Assembly: GCA_024643655.1 (NCBI GenBank)
Contig: JAHEMM010000001.1
Span: 1-64,000 of the forward strand
Length of the DNA: 64,000 nt
Reading direction: 5' to 3'
From: Chitinophagaceae bacterium
GTDB lineage: Bacteria; Bacteroidota; Bacteroidia; Chitinophagales; Chitinophagaceae
Position 1 is the first letter of the stretch. The number at the start of each line of letters is the position of its first letter. Position numbers and translations under genes: made by a program. Under the pieces are notes generated by a model, which was not told the origin of the DNA, searched no databases, and saw only the letters and a list, made by a program, of their open reading frames with translations. This document shows positions 44,573 to 54,208 of this stretch, in pieces.

Positions 44573-45881
44573 AGTAATCGAAAATAGGAGTACAACCAAA
44601 AATCTTTTTTTGAATCCCAATGTAATAGGATTAAAAGAATCTCCTACGTTACGAATTAATCAGCATTGCAAAGAATTAGCTGAGAAAGGGAAACATATTT
44701 ATAAACTTGGTTTGGGCCAATCTCCTTTTCCGGTTCCAGAACCTGTTGTAAATGCTTTACGATTATATGCGCCTCAAAAAGATTATTTGCATGTTCAAGG
44801 TTTGCCGGAACTACGTGAAGCGGTAGCAAAATTTCATCAAAAAAAAGATGGAGTCGATATTTTGTCACAAAATGTCATCATTGGTCCTGGCTCTAAAGAA
44901 TTATTGTTTTTACTACAAATGGTTTTTGATGGTGAAGTGATTATACCAAGTCCAAGTTGGGTTTCTTATTTACCACAGGCGAAAATTATAGGTAATACAA
45001 TTCATGTAATTCAAACGCAAGCAAAAGATAAATGGCGATTATTACCTGATCAGTTGGAAGATTTCTGTAAGAAAAATAATAAGTCAAACAATAACCCCTA
45101 TTTACTTATTCTCAATTATCCTGGCAACCCAGATGGTATTACTTATGGGGATGAAAGTGTGAAACAGCTAGCTGCAACTTGCAGAAAAAATAATATTTAT
45201 ATTTTATCTGATGAAATCTACGGACAACTACATCATGAAGGGAAACATGTTTCAATTGCAAAATATTACCCTGAAGGAACAATTATTAGTTCAGGTTTGT
45301 CGAAATGGTGTGGGGCTGGTGGTTGGAGGTTAGGAACTTTTTCATTTCCTCCCAATCTACATTGGTTAATGGACGCAATGGCGGCTGTTGCCAGTGAAAC
45401 ATATACGTCTGTTAGTGCACCTATACAATATGCAGCAATACAAGCTTTTTTATGTGGTGCAGAAATAGAAAATTATTTATGGCATGTAAGAAAAATTCTT
45501 TCACTACTTGGAAATCAAACAGCTTCAATACTTAAAAAGGGAAATATTAGCGTTAACGACCCAACAGGAGGCTTCTATCTTTTTTTAGACTTTTCAACGC
45601 TACAAGAAAAATTGCATAAAAGAGGAATAGTAAATGGAAGTATTTTATGTGACCGGTTACTGGAAGATTGTGGCGTGGCCATTCTTCCAGGAGTTGATTT
45701 TAACAGGCCGGAAAATGAGTTGTCTGCCCGTTTATCTTATGTTGATTTTGATGGTGCAAAAGCATTAACTGCAAGCTATACAATTCCATTGCATGAAAAA
45801 TTACCTAACGATTTTCTACATCAATATTGCAATAATGTAATTGAAGCAGCAGAAAAAATAGCAGCATGGTCAAATGAATAA
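44532..45881 (+). CDS. Class I/II PLP-dependent aminotransferase paired with the radical SAM protein
   Basis: The 449-residue fold-type I aminotransferase has NYPGNP with the cofactor Asn region (195-200), Asp227 and Tyr230 in SDEIYGQ, Lys258 in SGLSKWCGAGGWRLG as the PLP Schiff-base Lys, and the carboxylate-binding Arg266. An extra ~25-residue N-terminal tail precedes the normal start of the fold; its codons overlap the 3' end of the previous gene. It probably transaminates a substrate or product of the aminomutase-like partner. Its own specificity cannot be assigned. Confidence 0.87.
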   Translation: MSISTNQKLATSNEVIENRSTTKNLFLNPNVIGLKESPTLRINQHCKELAEKGKHIYKLGLGQSPFPVPEPVVNALRLYAPQKDYLHVQGLPELREAVAKFHQKKDGVDILSQNVIIGPGSKELLFLLQMVFDGEVIIPSPSWVSYLPQAKIIGNTIHVIQTQAKDKWRLLPDQLEDFCKKNNKSNNNPYLLILNYPGNPDGITYGDESVKQLAATCRKNNIYILSDEIYGQLHHEGKHVSIAKYYPEGTIISSGLSKWCGAGGWRLGTFSFPPNLHWLMDAMAAVASETYTSVSAPIQYAAIQAFLCGAEIENYLWHVRKILSLLGNQTASILKKGNISVNDPTGGFYLFLDFSTLQEKLHKRGIVNGSILCDRLLEDCGVAILPGVDFNRPENELSARLSYVDFDGAKALTASYTIPLHEKLPNDFLHQYCNNVIEAAEKIAAWSNE

Positions 45882-45896
45882 CTTCCAATTGAACAC

Positions 45897-47006
45897 TTAA
45901 GCTGTTGATTTTTTTGTAATCTTTATTTTAAAAAAGTACCTGGCGTTTTTTAAAAACACTGTAAGCAAAAGCATTAGAGCAGTTAAAATAAATAATCCTA
46001 TTTCTGGCTTAAAATTTATTGACCAATAAGCTTCCATTAAAATAAATGCATGCAGAAAGCATATAACTTTAGCTGTAAATGCATGACTAAATCCCTGATT
46101 GGTAAGCAAGTGGTGAATATGCGTTTTGTCTGGCGAAAATGGGGATTTCCCATTCCATATTCTCATTGTAAACACTCGAATCGTATCAAACACAGGAATA
46201 AATACAATTCCTAGAACAAATACCGGGGCATGTGGTAAAACCGGATTTGCCGAAGTTATATTTACCTCCATAAGTCGTATGCATAATACAGCAATTACAA
46301 AACCAAGTACTAGTGAACCGGTATCACCCATAAAAATTCTTGCAGGGTTTAAATTAAAATACATAAATGCAAGAATACCTCCTGCCAGAGCGAAAGCTAT
46401 AAGTGCAGTATTTACATCACCAGACATACTTAAAAAAAATCCAAGTGTAACAAGACTCATAAATCCAATTCCACCTGCAAGCCCATCAATTCCATCAATT
46501 AAATTAAAAGCATTAGTAATACCTACAACGGCTAATATTGTAATAGTATATTGCGCCATCACAGGCAATTCATCGATACCAAATAGACCATCAAAGGAGG
46601 AAATTCTTATTCCTGATAATGCAATAATTGTTGCAAGAGCAAATTGAATAACGAACTTATATTTTGCTGAAAGATCTTTCAGGTCATCCATCATCCCTAA
46701 TCCAAATAGTACAGCAATTGAAAAGAAAAAACTGACTTGCTCTATACTGTTACTAAATGGGAACCATAAAATAAGTGACAGTAGCATTCCTGCAACAATT
46801 GCAATTCCTCCCATCGTTGGGATTGGCGAGCTATGTTCTTTCCTTGCATCAGGCACATCATACAAACTATATTTTCTTATGAGTGTAATAATTGGTGGAA
46901 TCGTAATTAGCGTAACAACAAATGCTGTAAAAAAACAAAGTAAAGCAAACTTATACTCACGAAATAGCAAATCAAATTGCAATAATTGCAGTAGGTGGTT
47001 TTTCAT
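45897..47006 (-). CDS. MraY/WecA-family undecaprenyl-phosphate glycosyl-1-phosphate transferase
   Basis: The 369-residue membrane protein has about ten or eleven helices. Motifs are DDLKDLSAKYKF (about 107-118), NAFNLIDGIDGLAGGIGF (about 164-181), FMGDTGSLVLGF (about 224-235) and the DKTHIHHLL loop near residue 290. This pattern is WecA/TagO-like, transferring a sugar-1-phosphate (often GlcNAc-1-P) to undecaprenyl phosphate to start a surface glycan. No other glycan-assembly genes are adjacent. It converges with the aminotransferase gene across 15 bp. Confidence 0.92.
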   Translation of the reverse strand: MKNHLLQLLQFDLLFREYKFALLCFFTAFVVTLITIPPIITLIRKYSLYDVPDARKEHSSPIPTMGGIAIVAGMLLSLILWFPFSNSIEQVSFFFSIAVLFGLGMMDDLKDLSAKYKFVIQFALATIIALSGIRISSFDGLFGIDELPVMAQYTITILAVVGITNAFNLIDGIDGLAGGIGFMSLVTLGFFLSMSGDVNTALIAFALAGGILAFMYFNLNPARIFMGDTGSLVLGFVIAVLCIRLMEVNITSANPVLPHAPVFVLGIVFIPVFDTIRVFTMRIWNGKSPFSPDKTHIHHLLTNQGFSHAFTAKVICFLHAFILMEAYWSINFKPEIGLFILTALMLLLTVFLKNARYFFKIKITKKSTA

Positions 47007-47296
47007 TTTTCCTGATTTTATTAAACAGGGCTTGGATTTCTAAATACAATATAGAAGACTATTTAGGAAACGACAATAGCCGGTTTAAATTTTTTACATT
47101 ATCAAGCTTTTCCCCTTTAAGGTTTGCAGGAATTCGGTAATAACTTAGGATATTTGCTAAAGCATAACCGTAATTTTCACATGTGTAAATTTATTCCAAA
47201 CTAGTACTTATCTCATCCTATTCACACATACTATCCAGTCCAATCGAATACCTGAAAGGTGTTGGGCCGCAAAAAGCAGATCTTTTCAAAAAAGAA

Positions 47297-49321
47297 TTGA
47301 AGATTTTTACATTTGGCGATTTATTAGAACATTTTCCATTTCGCCATATCGATCGAACGCAAATTAATTTTATTAATGAGATAACACCTCAAATGGATTT
47401 TGTGCAGGTGGCTGTTCTGTTAGTTAGTCTTGAGGTTGTTGGCCAACGTCAGAGTAAAAGAATTGTAGCGGAAGTAAAAGATAAAACCGGAACCATGGAG
47501 CTTACCTGGTTTCAGAGTCTGAGCTGGGTACAAAAATCATTAGAGGTTGGTCAATCTTATCTGGTGTATGGCAGAATAAGTTTTTATAATGGGCAGCCGC
47601 AAATAGTTCATCCAGAAACAGAATTGTTGGCCAGAGATCAACAAACGGGTAAAAATTATCTGGAACCTGTTTATTCTACTACTGAGAAATTGAAGGCAAG
47701 AGGATTAAGTGGAAGACAAATTGGAAAACTTACTCAGCTATTGATGGGGATGGTTCATGAAAGAGATATACCGGAAATTCTTCCATCAACTATTCTTCTT
47801 CAATTAAATCTGATCAGTCGTTTTAATGCTTATCGGCAAATACATTTTCCGCAAGACAGCAATGAATTTAACGCTGCTGTCAAGCGATTAAAATTCGAAG
47901 AATTATTTCTTGCACAATTAAGAATGAACATGTTGCGGAGCCAGCGACATCGATTTTCAAAAGGAGTAATTTTTGAAAAAGTAGGAGAGCTGTTTAATAC
48001 TTTTTATAATCAACATCTTCCTTTTCAATTAACGGGTGCACAGAAAAGAGTAATAAAAGAAATAAGAAATGATACAGCAACTGGAAAACAAATGAACAGG
48101 CTCTTACAAGGTGATGTTGGCAGTGGAAAAACAATTGTGGCTATTCTATGTATGTTATTAGCCGCAGATAATGGTTTTCAGTCGTGCCTGATGGCGCCTA
48201 CAGAAATTCTGGCGCAACAACATTTTCATACTATTTCAGGGTTATTGGAAAACATGGATATGCCGGTATCAATATTAACCGGTTCAACAAAAGTAGCAGC
48301 CCGTAGGAAAATATTAAAAGAACTGAAAGAAGGTACATTGAAAATTTTAATTGGTACACATGCCGTAATTGAAGAAGTGGTTCAGTTTGACAAACTTGGT
48401 ATCGTTATAATTGATGAGCAACATCGATTTGGAGTAGCACAAAGGGCTAAGCTTTGGCAAAAAGCTGTTGTTCCCCCACATATTCTGGTTATGACAGCAA
48501 CACCAATTCCAAGAACCTTGGCTATGACCGCATATGGCGATTTGGATTATAGTGTAATTGATGAATTGCCGCCTGGCCGGCAACCAGTAACTACAGTTCA
48601 TCGTTATGAATCACAGCGAAGTAAGGTAATGACTTTTATAAAATCAGAGATTGAAAAAGGAAGGCAGATATATATCATCTTCCCACTTATTGAAGAAAGT
48701 GCAAAGCTTGATTATGAGAATCTGATGCAAGGCTATGAGAATGTTAAAGCTTATTTTCCTGAGCCAAAATACTGGATAAGTATGGTTCATGGTAAGCAGC
48801 CGGCAGCACAGAAGGAACTAAATATGAAAAGATTTATTGATAAAGAAACGCAAATTATGGTGTCAACAACTGTTATTGAGGTTGGTGTAAATGTGCCAAA
48901 TGCTACTGTAATGGTAATTGAGAGTACTGAGAAGTTTGGCTTATCCCAGTTACACCAGTTAAGAGGCAGAGTAGGCCGGGGAGCGGATAAAAGTTATTGT
49001 ATCCTTTTATCAGGATCTAAATTAGGGAATGATGCCCGAGAACGGATTGGTATTATGACTTCTACATCTAATGGCTTTGAAATTGCTGAAAAGGATCTTG
49101 AATTAAGGGGACCGGGTGATATAGATGGTACAAAACAAAGTGGTGTGTTAAACTTTAAGTTGGCTAGTTTAGTCCAAGATCGGCAAATGCTGGAAGTTGC
49201 AAGAAATATTGCTGAAAGTTTACTAGAAAAAGATCCAGAACTGCTTTCGGCAGAAAATTTGCTGTTAAACAAGTTCCTTAAAAAGAAGAAAGATGGAGTA
49301 TTGTGGAGTAAAATCTCATAA
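47297..49321 (+). CDS. recG: ATP-dependent DNA helicase RecG (coding very likely extends upstream of this TTG)
   Basis: From the TTG at 47297 the protein has 674 residues with an OB wedge domain, Walker A GDVGSGKT, IIDEQHRFG (DEQH box), TATPIPRT, and the helicase C-terminal motifs QLRGRVGRG. RecG remodels stalled forks and Holliday junctions. In the same frame upstream, 47231-47296 encodes LSSPIEYLKGVGPQKADLFK, the conserved RecG N-terminus, and the frame is open back to 47189. No ATG, GTG or TTG occurs there; only ATT 47189, ATC 47210 and ATA 47228 could start it. So the true start is either a rare codon or was lost. Confidence 0.9.
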   Translation: MKIFTFGDLLEHFPFRHIDRTQINFINEITPQMDFVQVAVLLVSLEVVGQRQSKRIVAEVKDKTGTMELTWFQSLSWVQKSLEVGQSYLVYGRISFYNGQPQIVHPETELLARDQQTGKNYLEPVYSTTEKLKARGLSGRQIGKLTQLLMGMVHERDIPEILPSTILLQLNLISRFNAYRQIHFPQDSNEFNAAVKRLKFEELFLAQLRMNMLRSQRHRFSKGVIFEKVGELFNTFYNQHLPFQLTGAQKRVIKEIRNDTATGKQMNRLLQGDVGSGKTIVAILCMLLAADNGFQSCLMAPTEILAQQHFHTISGLLENMDMPVSILTGSTKVAARRKILKELKEGTLKILIGTHAVIEEVVQFDKLGIVIIDEQHRFGVAQRAKLWQKAVVPPHILVMTATPIPRTLAMTAYGDLDYSVIDELPPGRQPVTTVHRYESQRSKVMTFIKSEIEKGRQIYIIFPLIEESAKLDYENLMQGYENVKAYFPEPKYWISMVHGKQPAAQKELNMKRFIDKETQIMVSTTVIEVGVNVPNATVMVIESTEKFGLSQLHQLRGRVGRGADKSYCILLSGSKLGNDARERIGIMTSTSNGFEIAEKDLELRGPGDIDGTKQSGVLNFKLASLVQDRQMLEVARNIAESLLEKDPELLSAENLLLNKFLKKKKDGVLWSKIS

Positions 49322-49425
49322 TCTGAAGGATTTAATTGAACAGGATAGAAATTATTACAATGCTTAGACATTTCTTAACACAAGTTTTCGATCCTTTTCT
49401 CAATATTTATTGTTAATTTAAGAAC

Positions 49426-52400
49426 ATGTTTCCTCCCATGAAAATATTAATTGTCTTTTTTGCAACCCTTATTATTTCTGCTGAATTGATTGCTCAGGGC
49501 AATATTGAATTCATAGAAAATAAAGGTCAATGGGATAGCCGTGTTCAGTATATGGGAAAAGTCAGTAACGGTGCTTTTTTCCTCCGAAATGATGGTGGGT
49601 TTTCAGTGTTGCAGTATAATCCTGAAGATTATGCTAATCTAGCCCGATTTAGACACGGTCTTAATCCGGATGGATCACCTGTAAAAGCTAATGATAAACT
49701 TACGGTTAGGTCACACAGCTGGGATGTAAATTTTGTTGGGGCTTCTCAGAACATGAAAACAATTGGTCAAAAAGCAATAACAACTTACAATAACTATTTT
49801 ACTGGTAGTGATCCAACAAAATGGGCGACTGAATGTAAAATATTTCAAGCGGTTACTTTGGAAAATGTATATCCAAATGTGGATGTTCGTTATTATACCA
49901 GTAATGGTTACTTGAAATATGATATCGTTGTGAAACCAGGCGCAGATATATCGAAAATCGCTTTGCGATATGATGGTGTTGAAAAATTACAAATAAAGAA
50001 TAAAGAGCTATTGGTTCGTACTTCTATTGGAGATATGAAAGAGTCTTCACCATACACTTATCAAACAGATGTACAAGGTAAAAAAGAAGTACAGTGTAAA
50101 TATGTCGTAAAAGATAATGTAATCCGATTTGATGTCAAAGAGTATGATCCAACCAAGACGTTAATCATTGATCCGGTCATTGTCTTTTGTTCGTTTTCAG
50201 GTAGTCTTTCCGATAACTGGGGGTACACAGCAACTTACGGACCTGATGGAAGTATGTATGCAGGTGGTATCGTTTTTGGAGAAGGGTTTCTTGTGTCACC
50301 CGGAGCTTATCAAACTACTTTTCAAGGAGCAGGGCAGCCATTAGGTGTAGATATTGGTATTATCAAACTTTCTCCTGATGGATCGAATCGTATTTATGCC
50401 ACTTATATTGGTGGTAATGGTGATGAACAACCACATAGCTTAATAGTCGATCCGCAAGGTAATTTGATTTTAGCAGGAAGAACAAACTCTCCAAGTTTAG
50501 GTAATAATGCATATCCATTAAAAAATCCAATAACTGATACTATTGGGCCAAGAGGCGGCTACGATATTGTAGTTACGAAGCTTAATGCAACAGGTACTAA
50601 TATTATTGGTTCAGTACGAATTGGTGGTAGAGGAAATGATGGTTTAAATATTGCTGATACCAGAAGTGGTATAAATTCATTGGTTAGAAACTATGGTGAT
50701 GATGGCAGAAGTGAAGTGATATTAGATGCAGCTGGAAATATTTATGTAGCTTCTTGTACACAGTCTTCCGATTTCCCAACATCAACTACTGCATTTCAGC
50801 GCAACACAGGTGGGCAACAGGATGGAGTAGTATTAAAGCTTAACTCCAATTTAAGTGCATTATTGTTTTCAAGTTATTTGGGTGGTGAAGCTAATGATGC
50901 TGCATATGTACTTTCTATTGGGCCTGGTGGTGATATTTATATAGCAGGAGGAACTCACAGTAAAAATTTTATTGGAGATCATTCTGGTACAATTGGACCA
51001 GCTAATATCCCGAATGCAGCAGGCGACTCGACTATAGATGGATTTGTAGCAAGAATTAATAATAGTGGTACGTCCATTATTAAATCAACCTATATCGGAA
51101 CTAATGGAGTAGATCAGATATATGGATTAAAATTCGACAGATTAGGTTTTCCATATATAACTGGACAAACAACTGGTGCCTGGCCGATTACTCCAGCCGG
51201 TATTCAAACCTTTGGTAGCTCCTCTGGAAAGCAATTTATTGCAAAACTACGACCTGATTTATCGGCCTATATTTATTCTACAGTCTTTGGTACTGCTTCA
51301 GCAACACCTAATATTTCGCCAACTGCATTTTTGGTTGATAGATGTGAAAATGTTTATGTTTCGGGATGGGGTGGTTTTTTGGGTAGTGCTAATGTATTTA
51401 ATAGTGCGGGTACTGTAGGACTTCCTGTAACCCCGGATGCATTTAAAGGCCCTGCTACAGACGGGAAAGATTTTTATTTTATTGTAATAAGAAAAGATGC
51501 TACATCGCAACTATTTGGCAGTTTCTTTGGAGAAAATAATTCAGCTGCACAAATGGGATTTGATCATGTGGATGGAGGTACTAGCAGGTTTGATGAAAAT
51601 GGAGTCATCTATCAGGCTATCTGTGGCAATTGCAAATTAGGTTCGGGCTCAGCTCCTTTATATCCTACTACACCTGGTGCATGGTCAACAACCAATAACT
51701 CGAATAACTGTAATCTTACCATGTTGAAAATTGCTATGAACCTTGCAGGTGTTTCTGCTAATGTACAATCTTCTATAAATGGTGTGCCAAAAGATACTGC
51801 AGGTTGTGTGCCACTTACTGTTGATTTTATTGATACAGTAGGCACAGCACAGAGTTATGAATGGGATTTTGGAGACGGTACTGGTACAGTAACGACGCCT
51901 ACTCCAAATGTTTCACATACATTTACTGCTATTGGTAATTTTATTGTACGTCTCATTGCAATTGATCCTAATACATGTAATATACGGGACACTTCATTTA
52001 TTACTATTAGGGTTGGAGACCTGGAAGTTATACCAGATTTTAATCCCGTAAAGCTTAATCCATGCGATTCATTCAAATATCGGTTTGATAATCTTTCTAT
52101 TGAACCACCTTCTAAGCCTTTTGGTCCGCAATCATTCATTTGGGATTTTGGTGATGGAACACCAAGAATTCAAACAGGGGGAGGTCCGGTAATTCATAAT
52201 TATGCTGGTCCGGGAACGTATAATGTAAAATTGATTTTGCCAGATACCAGTTATTGTAATGCGCCCGATTCGGTAGTTAAGCCATTAAGTGTTGCCAGCA
52301 ATGTAAAGGCCAGTTTTACTACGCCTTCAACAGGTTGTTTACAATACAATGCGGTATTTAAAAATACATCACTGGCGGGCCAAACCTGGCTATGGGATTT

Positions 52401-53073
52401 TGGAGATGGCACAACTTCTACAGCCTTTGAACCAGTGCATCTGTATACTTTAGCCGGTACATATAATATTGTATTGATTGCTAACAATCCTAACACTTGT
52501 AATTTATCAGATACGTCTGCTGCATTTACAATCAATGTATTTGATTCGCCTACACCTGATTTCATTTTTGCTCCAAGTCCTCCTTTAGAAAATACACCTA
52601 CTACATTTACAAATACTTCTTCACCGGATGCAGTTCGTTTTAAATGGGTGTTTGGTGATGGTGATTCATTACTGACTGTATCAAGGGCTCCAGTACTACA
52701 TCAATACAATGCTACCGGAACCTTCACAGCATGTTTAACCGCCTACAATGCAATTGGATGCGATAGTACCATTTGTAAACCAGTTTCTGTGCTAATAGTT
52801 CCGCTTGTAGATGTACCAAATGCGTTTACTCCGCAAAGTGGAGATGGGAACAGCAAAATTTTTGTAAGAGGCTTTGGTATAGCCAAAATGCAATTCATAA
52901 TTTGGAATCGTTGGGGACAAAAAGTTTTTGAAACAAATAGTCCTTCACAAGGATGGGATGGAAAAGTTAAAGGAGTAGTGCAACCAATGGATGTTTATGC
53001 TTACACTTTAAGTATCGAATTTTTTGACGGAGCAAAGACAACTAAAAAGGGTGATATTACGTTAATTAGATAG
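49426..53073 (+). CDS. T9SS type B cargo with SBBP-like propeller and PKD repeats
   Basis: The 1215-residue surface protein has a signal peptide ending near IAQG (an ATG at 49438 is an alternative start). The N-terminal domain begins IEFIENKGQWDSRVQYMGKV, typical of Bacteroidota adhesins (DUF7948-like). A propeller region of SBBP-type repeats follows (about 250-640, IYATYIGGNGDEQPHSLIVD style). Next come at least three PKD domains with WDFGDGT motifs (about 800-1120), and the C-terminal NAFTPQSGDGNSKIFVRGF and IIWNRWGQKVFETN of the gliding-motility/CHU_C type B sorting domain. It is probably secreted by T9SS and anchored at the surface with the help of the PorP/SprF-like protein encoded 19 bp downstream. 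Confidence 0.88.
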   Translation: MFPPMKILIVFFATLIISAELIAQGNIEFIENKGQWDSRVQYMGKVSNGAFFLRNDGGFSVLQYNPEDYANLARFRHGLNPDGSPVKANDKLTVRSHSWDVNFVGASQNMKTIGQKAITTYNNYFTGSDPTKWATECKIFQAVTLENVYPNVDVRYYTSNGYLKYDIVVKPGADISKIALRYDGVEKLQIKNKELLVRTSIGDMKESSPYTYQTDVQGKKEVQCKYVVKDNVIRFDVKEYDPTKTLIIDPVIVFCSFSGSLSDNWGYTATYGPDGSMYAGGIVFGEGFLVSPGAYQTTFQGAGQPLGVDIGIIKLSPDGSNRIYATYIGGNGDEQPHSLIVDPQGNLILAGRTNSPSLGNNAYPLKNPITDTIGPRGGYDIVVTKLNATGTNIIGSVRIGGRGNDGLNIADTRSGINSLVRNYGDDGRSEVILDAAGNIYVASCTQSSDFPTSTTAFQRNTGGQQDGVVLKLNSNLSALLFSSYLGGEANDAAYVLSIGPGGDIYIAGGTHSKNFIGDHSGTIGPANIPNAAGDSTIDGFVARINNSGTSIIKSTYIGTNGVDQIYGLKFDRLGFPYITGQTTGAWPITPAGIQTFGSSSGKQFIAKLRPDLSAYIYSTVFGTASATPNISPTAFLVDRCENVYVSGWGGFLGSANVFNSAGTVGLPVTPDAFKGPATDGKDFYFIVIRKDATSQLFGSFFGENNSAAQMGFDHVDGGTSRFDENGVIYQAICGNCKLGSGSAPLYPTTPGAWSTTNNSNNCNLTMLKIAMNLAGVSANVQSSINGVPKDTAGCVPLTVDFIDTVGTAQSYEWDFGDGTGTVTTPTPNVSHTFTAIGNFIVRLIAIDPNTCNIRDTSFITIRVGDLEVIPDFNPVKLNPCDSFKYRFDNLSIEPPSKPFGPQSFIWDFGDGTPRIQTGGGPVIHNYAGPGTYNVKLILPDTSYCNAPDSVVKPLSVASNVKASFTTPSTGCLQYNAVFKNTSLAGQTWLWDFGDGTTSTAFEPVHLYTLAGTYNIVLIANNPNTCNLSDTSAAFTINVFDSPTPDFIFAPSPPLENTPTTFTNTSSPDAVRFKWVFGDGDSLLTVSRAPVLHQYNATGTFTACLTAYNAIGCDSTICKPVSVLIVPLVDVPNAFTPQSGDGNSKIFVRGFGIAKMQFIIWNRWGQKVFETNSPSQGWDGKVKGVVQPMDVYAYTLSIEFFDGAKTTKKGDITLIR

Positions 53074-53092
53074 AAGGTTTCAAATTTTGAAC

Positions 53093-54142
53093 ATGGATAG
53101 AATGAGAATAATAAAGTTTTTTTTGGTATTGCTAATAGCTAGTTGCTTATGGCAAAATTCTTATTCTCAAGATCTTCATTTTTCTCAATTTTTAAACTCT
53201 CCTTTACTTACAAATCCTGCTAATACTGGGTTTATACCAGATGGCGATTATCGTCTTGGTGCCAACTATCGAAATCAGTGGGCATCTGTTACCGCATTTC
53301 CATATAAAACAATGAGTGTATTTGGCGATGTGCAAACAATGCAAAACAGTGACAATACAGGTTGGCTTGGTTTAGGTGGGGTTATATTAAGAGATGTAGC
53401 TGGAACAGGTGCATTAACATCAACTAAAGTTTATGGTTCTGCGGCATATCATCAAATGGTAAATGCCGGAAGTTTGGTTAGTCTTGGATTTAATGTAGGG
53501 TGGGCCAATAAAAATATCAATACTGCAAATCTTACCTTTCCAGATCAATGGAACGGAAGATTTTTTGATATTCATCAGACAGCTGCTGCTCCAAAATTTG
53601 ATGTAAACAATATCAACTACATAGATATGCAGGTAGGAATGAATTATGCTTATTTCCCGGATAACAAAACCTACGTTAATGCAGGTTTTTCTGCAATGCA
53701 TATCAACAGGCCAAGAGAATCTTTTTTCAATGAAGCTGATGGAATAGACAACAGGGTGCCGGTTCGATATACAGGATTCCTGAATGGAAGTTTTATGTTG
53801 AATGACCGTGTAATTGTCAATCCAAACATATATGCTTCATTGCAGGCAAATTCTTATGAAATAGTTGGAGGCCTTAATGCGCATTATAATTTATCCGGAG
53901 ATGGGGAAAAAATATTAATAGCTGGCGCATATTACCGATATAAAGATGCAATCATACCTATGGTAGGGATTGGATTAAAGGATATCACTTTTACATTCAC
54001 ATACGACGCAACTACCTCTTCATTGAAAAACTTTAATAATACCCGCGGTGCGTTTGAGTTTTCACTAATTAAACAGGGAGTTGTAGACCGTTACAGAGGC
54101 AATCGCCGGGAATCAATGTGTCCATCTTTTAAGAACTATTGA
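53093..54142 (+). CDS. PorP/SprF family type IX secretion membrane protein
   Basis: The 349-residue protein is read from the ATG at 53093; a TTG at 53087 is a less likely start. After a signal peptide (cut near SYSQ), the mature start DLHFSQFLNSPLLTNPANTG is the signature of PorP/SprF proteins. A 14-strand-like barrel runs to the end, including LGANYRNQWASVTAFPYKT and LIAGAYYRYKDAIIPMVGIG. These proteins hold or export T9SS type B cargos. The adjacent upstream gene is such a cargo, so the two form a cargo/anchor pair. Confidence 0.92.
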   Translation: MDRMRIIKFFLVLLIASCLWQNSYSQDLHFSQFLNSPLLTNPANTGFIPDGDYRLGANYRNQWASVTAFPYKTMSVFGDVQTMQNSDNTGWLGLGGVILRDVAGTGALTSTKVYGSAAYHQMVNAGSLVSLGFNVGWANKNINTANLTFPDQWNGRFFDIHQTAAAPKFDVNNINYIDMQVGMNYAYFPDNKTYVNAGFSAMHINRPRESFFNEADGIDNRVPVRYTGFLNGSFMLNDRVIVNPNIYASLQANSYEIVGGLNAHYNLSGDGEKILIAGAYYRYKDAIIPMVGIGLKDITFTFTYDATTSSLKNFNNTRGAFEFSLIKQGVVDRYRGNRRESMCPSFKNY

Positions 54143-54208
54143 TAGTCACTCATTATCTTTCCTAATTTATTCCGATTTTTACAATCTAATTGATGTAAAT
54201 AATTAAGA

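Noticed and set aside
46126-46647. 173-residue plus-strand ORF opposite the MraY/WecA-like gene
   Set aside because: The opposite strand encodes a clear membrane glycosyltransferase with all motifs; the plus-strand reading is low-complexity Ile/Pro/Thr and not protein-like.
51855-52565. Two minus-strand ORFs of 94 and 104 residues opposite the PKD repeats
   Set aside because: They arise from the reverse reading of repeated WDFGDGT codons and share that periodicity; no independent coding signal.
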